A stretch of DNA of 64,000 nucleotides from Brachionus koreanus (taxonomy: Eukaryota; Rotifera; Eurotatoria; Ploima; Brachionidae): assembly GCA_016987375.1 (NCBI GenBank), contig PJRA01000444.1, positions 210,864 to 274,863 on the forward strand. Direction: 5' to 3'. The translations under genes were made by a program, and so were the position numbers. Shown here piece after piece: positions 1 through 11,300 of the stretch. The notes beneath the pieces are model-generated. The model searched no databases. It was not told the origin of the DNA and saw only the letters and a list, made by a program, of their open reading frames with translations. Position 1 is the stretch's first letter; the number at the start of each line of letters is the position of its first letter.

Positions 1-419
1 TTTTAAGCTTTAAAATTACTAAGATGCTTAAATAAAAAATATTAAATCTTCAAAAAAACGAGTTAATTAGTTAACTCAACATAATATTTCTCAGTCCTTT
101 GAGTTTTAATACAAAAACAATTACAGGTGATTGCAATGATAAGATTACTGAAACTTATTTAATTTTTTACAACAATAGTTGTTTTTTTTTTGGTTTTTAT
201 TGAATTTACTTTTTAATTTTTGCGACACTGCCTAACCTTGGACAGCGTAATTAAGTTATTATTGTTATATAACGGGTGCAGATTAAAAAAAATGACACAA
301 AGTTAATTTTATCATAAAAAAAAGTTTTAATTAATTAAGGCTTTAATTTTTTTTTTAAATTATAACTGATTTTGAAAAAATAATATAACATAAGAGATTG
401 AATTCCATATCTAACATAT

Positions 420-1010
420 TATTCTGAACCATATTGGCGTAATGAGATGATCCTAAGTCAGGCTTAAATCATAATTGCCATTCTGATAATATTCTTTAAT
501 CATTGGTTCAAGTCTTTTCTTAATACACTCTCCAAAGTAGACATGTTGATTGACCGCTAAACCACTTGGTACAAAATATGTTATAAAAAATATCATTTGC
601 AGGCAGTGTGGTGTTATCAAGAGTGAAATAAGATTCAACATCAATTAAAAATTCATATCTGCTATATTTTAAAAGAATTCGACGACATTTTGGCCTTGCT
701 TCCTTCTCTTGATTAGCATTTAAATGAGCCCAGTCAAGCAAAAAACGATGTCCTCATGTATGTTTAATTTATGAATCATCTCATTTTTTTTGGGTGAAAA
801 ATGTTTTTGGATTAAAACCACAAAATTCTCATCATATTCTTTCACAAATTTAGGAATAATCCAATCATGAAAAACTTTGATCTCTGCTTCATTGTTGATT
901 CATTTCGTCTATTATAAATGAAATCTTTTGGATTAATGCCAAAAAGAAGCGATAAATTTATTTTGATATTTTATTGGCTATTTGAAAATTTTTTGGCTAG
1001 AAGGATTAGC
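420..1010 (-). pseudogene. Tc1/mariner-type transposase relic
   Basis: The minus strand reads KYSRYEFLIDVESYFTL, then LAVNQHVYFGECIKKRLEPM in another frame. The same blocks occur in the + strand relic near 60.4 kb, where the first catalytic Asp region reads FIIDDESYFTL. Stops and frameshifts break it. Sequence at about 760-1000 reads an unrelated-looking HDWIIPKFVKEYDENF stretch that I cannot assign. Confidence 0.55.
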
Positions 1011-2336
1011 GTTTGACTTTCCTTTTTGTATAATTGATTGTGTAAACATGCAATCCCTCTTATTTTTCGTTATTATAGTTTGATTATGAGAAAAATATTC
1101 TTTTTAAACAGTCATTTAATAAACAAACAAAATTTGAAGAAATAAATGCTTTTGTTTACAATACACAAAAAGCTGCGAGACAATTATGCCGCCCAGTCAC
1201 AAAGAAACGATGATAAATCGATGAAAATTGATAGATGAATCATTAATGAGTTAGGAACAATTTCATCTAATTTCGACGACGAAAATAATTGATGAAAACT
1301 TTCTTAATTACATCTAAATTTATTTCATTATTAAATAATGTTTTTTTTATTTTTCAAGCAATTTTAGGAATAATAATAAATGAAAAATTTAAACCCAAGA
1401 GATTTTTTAAAATTTTCTATAATTCAAAATTCAGAATTTATCAACATGTTTGATTTGAAACGAACATCAATACACATTTTCTCACTAGAAGGACTTTTAA
1501 ACTTTTTATTCTTTAAGTTATTTATTTTAGAATTACTTAATAGTCCTATAACTAGACTAGTAGCAGCTTGAGTAGATCTTAAATCAAAGTACATTACTCC
1601 CAATTAAATTACCTATTACAAATTAGTAAAAATTTATAAATTTCGGACTTAATGCGTAATTTAATTTTTTCAAGTATTAAGTATATTAAGTGTATTTCGG
1701 CTAAAGATATGAATTTTCTGGCTGATTTTATAGTCTTATTTTTATTTTTTCTCATTATTTCTGTTTTTACGATTTTTTTCCTTTGATGAATACAGTAATC
1801 GAGTTTTTAAAGGTATCTCTAAAAAAACAAGAAAATATTAAAATAAAAATAGACAATTATTGCTTTTCAAAACCTTTTCTGAAGACTACCTCTTTATGAT
1901 ATTAAGCAATATTTTGTGCTAACTAAGTCTTGATTGTGTTAATTACTATTTTAAAAATTAAATTTTCTCATGATCAAATTATAATAACAAGAATAGATGG
2001 GATAGTCTGTAAATTGAAAAAAAAGAAAGTCAAAATTCATACATTTATTTAGCACTAACCAATAATATATAACGATCAATTTATTCTGTGAATAATAATG
2101 GGAACAATACTAGAATTGTGACAATTCTAGAAATAGCAATTCTACCAAAAAAAATTTAAAATTGTAAAATTATTTAATAATTTGTCTAATAAAAATTTTC
2201 TTTAAATTAATTTAGTCTAATTATTCAAAGCATTTAAATATATATAGTCTCAATATTTGATAAAACTAAAGGTCGGAAAGTGGAACATCCTTTTTTTTTT
2301 TTAATAGTTAAGTAATTTATTTTTGTTATTTTGAAG
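1011..2336. other. Non-coding AT-rich stretch upstream of the otoferlin-like exons
   Basis: Nothing convincing is seen on either strand. An open frame at 1380-1571 (+) has no recognisable features and biased composition. No ferlin C2A-like coding was found here. An acceptor-like TTTTGTTATTTTGAAG ends at 2336. Confidence 0.5.
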
Positions 2337-2361
2337 AAAATTAGGAATATATGCATCAGAT

Positions 2362-5300
2362 ATGACAGACGAGTCTGTGCGTAGTTGGCTCCAAGACATA
2401 AACCAATGTGTCTCTACTCTTAATTTAGCCTTGAGTTTAATTATGTCTTACGAATTGAACAATGAACAAAAAGAACGATTCAAAAAATCAGTTATTAAGA
2501 ACAATCTGGGCAACACTCTGAACGAGTCCATGTACACAAATGAAATCTATTTGCCCAATTTGCTTAGTCAAATATTCTATACCGAATGGACAGAAAAGAT
2601 ATACAGCTGGCAAATAAGAGTGAGAATTATTGAGCTGAAATTGATGCTGGGCCTAGAGGAAACTGTCTACTGCATTGTTGAAATTGGTGATCAGAAATTT
2701 CGCACCAAAGACAAAAGCATTACCAATTTGCGCTATTCAGACGATGACGAAACTTTCATAGCTAGGATTGAGTGCCAACAATACCAAAAAGCGTTCAATT
2801 ATAGAATTAAAATTTCGGTCTATTTTAAAAAATTGTTCTATTCAGATCAATTTGTGGGAAAATTTGAGGTCGACTTTGGCACTATATACCGTTTGCCTGG
2901 CCATGAAGCACATCACAAATGGGGAGAATTGTTTTACATTAATGAAAAAGCTGAATCGTCTATTGACGACGGAATTTTTAATTCGGAAACAGTATCAAGA
3001 GGTTTTGTCAAATTCGATGCCATTCTTCAATCAAAAGGCGACATAGCTAAGGTGAATCAAATTTTACTAAAAAATGAAATTTAATTTTTTATTTAATAAA
3101 GTAAAATTTTACTAATTATAGATACATTATGATGAGTATAAATCAAATGACAATGATGATATACAAAAGTAAATAGATCCAGTAAAGTAAAATAGAAAAG
3201 TGTAAAAATTTTTTTTTTTTAAAGTAATGTTCTAGTGCCATATGGTCTATGTGGTCAAACACAAATGTTAAAATTGGTCATTAATATTTACTCAGCCAAA
3301 ATACTCGAGCAAAAGGATCCAGGTCTAATTGACAAAGTTAAAAATTTTTTCAATTCTAGAAAAAGTGATCAAATTACCAGAGCTGAACAAGTTTCAATAC
3401 TTTTGTCTGATGAGGATTCCAAATCTGAGTTGAACCCATTTGTACGTGTATCGTTTGCCGGCCTAACTGTAAATATTTTTTCAATGTTAAAAAAAGCCAC
3501 AAATTATAAGACCTAGTGGGTTAAAGACAATGCATTTATGTCCTTGTCGATATTGCTTATTTTAATAGTTTATTCCATGATTCAACAACTCTGTTTGTAA
3601 AAAATTCATAAAGATATTGTCCTTTTTTGTTGATTTCTCTCACAAGTTTCAATTAGAATATTTTCTCCTTTAATTTAGACATAAGTTATTTGCATAACAC
3701 TGGACATATTGAATTTAATCATCATTTAAAAATGGTTAGTAATTAGGTAAAAAAAAGTACAAATAATTAAAAATTTAAATTTCTTAATTAGCAAGTTTTT
3801 TTTTTCAAGATAAATATAAATTACTCAAAAGTAATTATTATTTAAGAGAGTGGAATTAAATAATAATTTTTAATAGTCTCTATGATAGAGAAGCCTCAAA
3901 TTATCAGCAAAAAATTACTCTATTAAGACACTTGTTAGACTATAATAATTACAATGAAAACAACAAAAATATTGTAGATTTTAATAGCATAAATTTATAT
4001 GAGCATTTAGGTTGAATATTTAAATTCGTCATTAAAAATAACGAAAATTCACTTAAAATTTCATATAAAGTAATCAAGATAAATTCAATTTTTTAAAAAA
4101 TTACAATCAAGATTTTTAGATAATAAAAAGCGTTTTTTTAGATTTTATTTATATGTAGTAAAAATCAAGTTTCAATTTTACTAAAAGAGGTCTAAAAAAC
4201 CCGTCGGGCGTTCTAGTGAACAAAAATTCACTTTCATGATTTATTAATGGCATTCGTTTTCTGAGTGTTTCTTCTTTTCTGATCACAAGATTATGATCTT
4301 CTAATGCATTGTTAGCCATGATTGCTTCAAGTAATCAATTAAAACTCTTCCTTCTGGCTTAGCCACTTCTTGATAAACAAATCTCGAGCTTTATCATATA
4401 TGTCATTACTGCTTGACAATTGTAGAGTGTATAAACTAATGTATGTAATTGAATTGTTCCTAGTTCAAAATTGAGAAAAGAAAACTTGAATATATTAATA
4501 ACTAACTTGAATATATATAATAACTGTTTACAAAAGTCTAATCAGATCCCACTTTGATATTATATTTATTCCTATGTCGACATCTACCTAGACCATACTA
4601 GATAAATGCTAAAAAATTCAAAATCGAATACTGAAGAAAATAAAATTTAACCCCTTAAAAACTCGGACTACACAAATGATATGAACATTGAAATGCTAGC
4701 CCCTCGATTCTCAAAACTTCTAGACAAATATGTTGCCTCAAGATTAACTCACGAGCAAATAAATGATGACCTTCTTGGATCGGAACAAACATACTCGGAC
4801 CATAACCCACGTAGATTCCAAACATTATTCGAAGTTTTTACAATATCTAAAGAAAAACAATGCTTCCTATAATTTTTCGATATCTAAATCAAAAATAATC
4901 AATTTATATTTACATAATTTATAATCTATTTTCTCTTACTATTAAATCTTGTAAATGATTTCAGATAAAAAGACCAACAAAGTTACTTAAAGATTCGCTC
5001 GACATGCAGTCTACTGTAGCTGTTATCCTTATTATTTTTACTTTAATTATTATTTACCGAATTTACAATTATTTCAGAAATTACTAAAAGCAATTTCTTT
5101 TTTTTCAGGTGGCCGAAAGGAAGGACTAAGATCCATTCCAAACTGCTCGGGCCTAGACCCAAACTATAACTATTTTAAATAAAAAAAAAACATAATTAAG
5201 ATTATTTACACAATTAATTTAGAACTGTTTCAAAAACTTTTCTTCAATTTCTCTAAACTTGTTTGCTTTATTTTTTTAACATCGCCTTAAAGACGTTCAT

Positions 5301-8300
5301 TGAAATAATAATAAATAAATAAATAAATTAGCTGTTAAATGCTTGTAAATTTCTAGGCTCATGTTCATTCTCGCTTCTGAAAATAATGACATCGTCACTG
5401 CGGCTGTCGAACAACAAGTAAACTTCAGCTGGCATTGAAGCTGAAATCTTAATTTAACTTTATTACATCTTTAGTTAATCTCATTTCTATTATTTTCATA
5501 ATGATAGCTGCACGAAATTTCTCCCTTTATTTTTGTTAATGCTGCTTTTTTGTTAGGCCACTTTTCGTCCATTATCCACTTGTGACTTCGTCTTGCACTT
5601 AGATGAGTTGGACAATCTGCTTCATCTTACATCTCAACTTTATCATCAGAGACATACTCTATAATATTTGATGCCATTAGAATTTTTTTGTAATTGAAAA
5701 CATTGATTTGCAAAATTCTAAATTCAATGAATACTATTGTGGTTGTTTCAATATTGGTAATGCTTAAATGATTTATGCATTTTATTTTTGACATTATAAA
5801 TTCAAACAGTCGTCTTTTTTTTTCAACTTTTTTCTATCTATCAAATATTAATACATTACTTTCCGTTTTTGTCATGGAAAATGACTCTAAAATAAGATTA
5901 AAATATTTTTTTTAAATTATTTATTTTATGTTTTAAGTTTAAATAAAAATTTTTTTATAATAATAGAAAAAAACACCCTGTGTATATAAAAGCAATTCAC
6001 CAGAATGGAATCACTCAATTGAATTTATATTCAGATTTCCGTCGCTGGTTCGTTTGATCAAAATAGAATTGTGCACTGAAGACAAATCGAAGGTGACAGT
6101 CTTGGCCAAAGAGTATCTGGTCATAAGCGACATTTCAAATTACAACAGTGATTTGAGCTACTTGCCAACTTACGGACCAAGTTACATTGATTTTTACAAT
6201 GAACCAAACAATATGCGAATTAAAAAATTCGACAATTCTCAAAATACAGAGGCAATAAATCCTTTGGTTCACGAGCAATGCACCAATACATACGCTTCAC
6301 TGGAAGCAGCTGGTTCACACTACATAGCTCGGGTTCTCATTGGCATCAGTTCTTCACTTGTCACCAATGCCTCGAACAAAGCAGAGGCCACAGCCTACTT
6401 CAAGGTGCCTCCACAGGCCGAATTTGTCTGCTATATCATAATCGATGAGTGCACTATGATCGACAGCCGCTACATGAACGGAAACATCAATTTCCAACTA
6501 TGCATTGGCACCAATGGACACGAAGACTTGGGAGACAATAGCCGAACAGAGACCATTCAGCCCATACAATTGAACAGCTCCATGCCAATTTACTTGTCCT
6601 TTGAACACTTGAAGCCGTGTTTGTGCTTGCGGTTTCGATCCGAGGACATGAGACACATTATGTTCAAGAATAACTTTGTAGAAAAAAAGCTATGCCAACT
6701 AAACGATCTATATCAACAGATTAAAAAAATTCTCTGGCTTAAAGTAGTTGATTCAAACAATTTAAAAGTAGCCAACAATTTATACGAATATTTTTTGAAT
6801 ACAATCAATCGAATGAAAGAGTTTATAAAGCAGCATTTTCTCAAAATAAATTACATAACCGAATTTAACAGATTTAGAATAAAACAGATTAAGCTGGAGC
6901 TGAACAATTTGGCCGATGTGATCAAATTGTTGTTTCGTTTGACGCACAAATTTCGTCAATCAAAGTCAAACGAAAATTTTAAATTCTACATTGACTTAAT
7001 AATTAGAAACACAATGATCAAGATTAAAAAGTTTTTAAATGAGCCGTTTGGCTATTTTCCAGATGTCAATTTATGGTTTGTGTTTAACGAACAAAAAGTG
7101 GGAGTGTGCAATTTGAAGTGTAATGATATTGTGTGGTCAGCCGAAGAGGATAAGCGTGGCTGTATTAGTGCTAAAAAGGTGTACACAGATGTCAAGTCGC
7201 TAAAAGCGGCTGATTTTGACGAACCGGAGCGTCAAAATTTGGCCAGAGTTAGATTGTTTGCCTGGATGGGCACCAGTGATGAAGTTGAATCAGTTTTGTC
7301 TGAGAAAATTTCCTCTTCTAACTATGAATTCAATGCCAATGAGTTAAATGAGCTCAGATTGCCTACAAGTGTTTATTTTGCAGGTAAGTTTGAATATAAT
7401 AGTTTTAATGTTCCTAAAGGACTGTGTGTCAAAACGTTGAATAAAAGTTAATTTAATAATTGTTTTCATAGCTAATTTTATTTATTCAGAATAATCAAAT
7501 AAGACAAAATAATCAAAAAAAAAAATTAATTAGTAGATAAAAAAAATCTAAGATATTGACTGAAAATATTAGGGAAAAAAATCGTCTTCTTATTCTTGAA
7601 GGTTTGTTTGAATTTATGTTTGTGATTATAATTGATAAAATTGGTTGAACGAACATTATTGGATTACTATTATTTTTAAAAGAGAAAAAACATCCAAACG
7701 ATGGAAGACCTAATGGTAAAAAAGATGCTTCAGCTAGGAAAAAGATCGAGCACAACAAACTTATTGTATGCGCTCAACTTAGAACCAGTTGAATCAAAAA
7801 TAAGAAAAACTAAACTGAGCTTTACCAAAAGACTTCTTGAAAAATAATGAAAAAAAAGGGTAATCGATTCAATAAATTCATCAAAGAACTGAGAGATATA
7901 TTAAGATCGACTGAGTTACTAAATAAAGAAGAAATAGACGGAAAACTCAGAGAAATAAGGCTTGAAGATGAGAAAAGTAGTCAAAATGGGATCTTTGAAT
8001 CGTTTAAATACTGTCTAGATAACTAAAGAGAAAGAAATACACTAAAGTTACTAGTTAACACTAGAAGCACCAAGCATTTTTCAGGTTTTTTTAATTCATA
8101 AATATTTTATAAAAAAACTAAAAGAATTTTATAAAGTAATATCATTTTTTAAAGAAAAGTTTAAAATCTACATAATTCCAAAAAAGATATATTTATTTGA
8201 AAAATCCATTCTAAAGATATGAGGATTTAAAAATTTTTCAAATGAGTCAAAATGACTCGTTTGTTGCTTCTAGTGCTAAAGTCCGCATACAATGATTAGT

Positions 8301-11300
8301 CTTAAAAAAGTAAAAAAAAATTAAATACTACTAAAAATAATAGTTAGAAACCGTATAGCGAAGTGGGTTGTGTGTTAGTCATGCAAGCAGAGGATCGAGG
8401 GTTAGAAACTGAGGATGGAAAAATTTTCAAAATGTCTCGCATGTTTAAACCCCTTTCATCAAAAAAATAAGGGACCGGTTTCGACTGGGTAAAATTTCCA
8501 GTGTAGATAATCAACTAGATGCAGTAGCCTCTGTGTCAGATCGGAGCTGTTGATCAAAAAGGTACTTGAAAAGGTGATGAGGAATTGGAACAATTTCTTT
8601 TAAAATTTAATATTCTTCATCGCCGGCGTAATTTTTTCTGTTGTTAACTCTAAAGGTTGAAATTCATCGACTTGTTTATTTTACAATATGTGCAAAAGTT
8701 TAGAATTTTTCGTTAACCAAATAATTATTTAATAGGAAGGAAGAAAAAGAAAAGGCAATTTTTTTTATTGGTCATCAATCGAAAATTATAAAAGCAAAAA
8801 ATAAAAATTGTCCGAAAAATAAAATTCCAGAAAAAAAAAAACAAAAAAGAAAATAGTTACAATGATTTTGAAAATAAAAATGGTTCAAAAGTTAAGATAT
8901 TTTTACAATTTAATATTTAAAGTAACCGCCTTTAGCGTTGTAACAAGCCAAAACTTTTTTGGCATTGATTCAATCAATTATTTGCCCAATTGAGACTACT
9001 TTAGTGTCTAACAATTTGGCATTCATGTATGACCATAAGTTCTCGATTGGATTGATATCTGGTCAACGGACACACCATGGTACAACCTCATGTTCTGCTC
9101 TTTGAACCAGTCGCTCACTGAGTGACCAGTATGTACCGAAGCGCCATCTTGCTAAAAATCCAAGGGTCATTTGGCTCAAATAGGAGTTCAACAGATGGTA
9201 AAAGAGAGTTTCCAAGGTGTTAATGTAGAAAAATTGATTAATCCTTTCTTTATAAATGTTGCATATACCAGTGCCTTCGTAAGAAATGCATCAATAGAAT
9301 ATATTGATTTAAAAGTTTAATTTAAGTAATTGAACGTTTTTGGTTTGGTTATATTTGGACATTAGTTAATAAGCTAATTAGCTAGTAATAATTCAGTTTT
9401 TCCAATTTTTTATTTTTTGCTTTCCTTCTCTATTGATATTAACAATAAAATTCTGAAACTAATTTATTGTGTTAAATATTTTCTAATAAAATTTTTTCCG
9501 CTATTTAGACCGTCATGAATTTCAGTTAAACGCCTATTTGTATCAAGGAAGAGACATGCTGCTTCTGGATATAGCAGGTGAATCGGACCCGTTTGCTCGC
9601 ATCAGCTTGTACAATCAATCAGTTTATTCAAAGACTATTGACAATACTGTAAATCCGACATGGAATCAAGAGCTCATATTGTCACAAGTATTTTTGTATG
9701 GTAATTTTGAAGACATACTTCAGAAGCCTCCCGAAATAATCGTTGATATATATGACGAAGATCCTTTAAATGTAGCTTTGATATTAATATTAGATAATTT
9801 TTTCCTAAAAATTTTATACAGCAAAAAGAGTTTATGGGTCGTTTTTATGTTGAGCCTGTAATTAACACTGCAAATGCTAGTCCACCAAAGCTAAAATGGT
9901 ACAAGCTATTTCATAATCACTCAACAGCCGGTGATATTCTAGCTTCGTTTGAATTAATTCATCTAACGGACCAAAATTTAAAACCATCGGCAGCCAGAGC
10001 TATGATTAATTTCAATCTAATTGAAAGTATAAGTAATACTCTTGGACTTTGGATTAAGAAAGGACAAGAAATACCAAAATCAATCACACCAAGGACTAGA
10101 CCATACGTTTTTGAGGCAAGTTGTCCTTTTTTTTGTTAATTTATTTTGAAACATTTAGAAAATAATGTAAAAATATTAAAAAAATTTTTTTCACTTTTTT
10201 CACTCGAAGTTTTATTTAAAAAGTCTTTAACACTAGAAGCACGGAAATTTATTCTAACTAGAAGCACTGAATGAAGTCAAATGACTTTTTTGAGATTTTT
10301 AGACAAATAAATATATATTTTATTACGAAAATTTTTTTAAATTATAAAAAAAATGAAAATTAAATTTGAAAAATTTAGTTTTTAGACAAAATTAAATACC
10401 AACTAATTTTTCTCGTCACATTTCTTACATAAAAGCTCTTTTTCAGCGGTACAAGAGTTACATGTCGGCTTTTTACATTTTGAACAGTTGTTACTTGTTT
10501 TATTGTTGTTACATAAGCGAATTTGACATGCAACACGTTTAGGTGAAATATTTTCTCAATTTTTAGTACTCAAAGCACTTTTACGGCTATCTATGTTATT
10601 CATTTGAAATTGTAAAATTTTTAATTCAAAATTTGACGTTTAAAATAAAAAATTAGAAAAGAAGTCATTTGACTTCTTTTAGTGCTTCTAGTAGTATACA
10701 CTTAGTTCTGCGAGAAAAAAATTTAATTTTATTTAAATAGTTGGTAAATTTTAGTAATTTTAGCTTAAAATTTGCTGAATTTCAATTTTTAGATTTCAAA
10801 GTTAACATATTTCCAAAATAAATTAAATTAAAAAGTAAAAAAAAGTCATTTTGACTTCTCCGTGCTTCTAGTGTTAAAAGAAAAGTGAAATGTATTTGTG
10901 CTAAAGTAAACATTTAAAAGGAGAGAGCAAAGGCTGTGTATAAATTGTATAGATTAATGTTAAAACCCCATTGATAAATTGGGATTAACAAAATTGTGTG
11001 AAAGAAGAGTGAGAAGGGACTTGATTGAAATGTACAATTGTCAGAGATCTAGTAAAATCAGAATAGAACTGACATTTTAAATTACATTTCCTTGATAACT
11101 AAAATAAACAGTAAATAAATACTTGGCAATTACTATTTATTCTTTTTATAAAAATTCTAATTGATAAAAATGAAAGAAAATCAAATCTGCAAAAGAGAAA
11201 ATTTGTCTTTCTCGAAGTCATGATAGATTAAACATTCTAAACAGTCATAGCTCTACTAAACAAAAAATTTAAAAAAATTTCTGTAAATTTTTTTTTCCAA

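Noticed and set aside
1380..1571. 63-codon plus-strand frame as an otoferlin 5' exon
   Set aside because: No C2-like pattern, no supporting splice sites and biased composition.
8346..8410. Functional tRNA gene
   Set aside because: Only promoter-box-like strings are seen; the arms do not pair into a cloverleaf by eye, and the downstream body is repeated elsewhere, which fits a SINE better.
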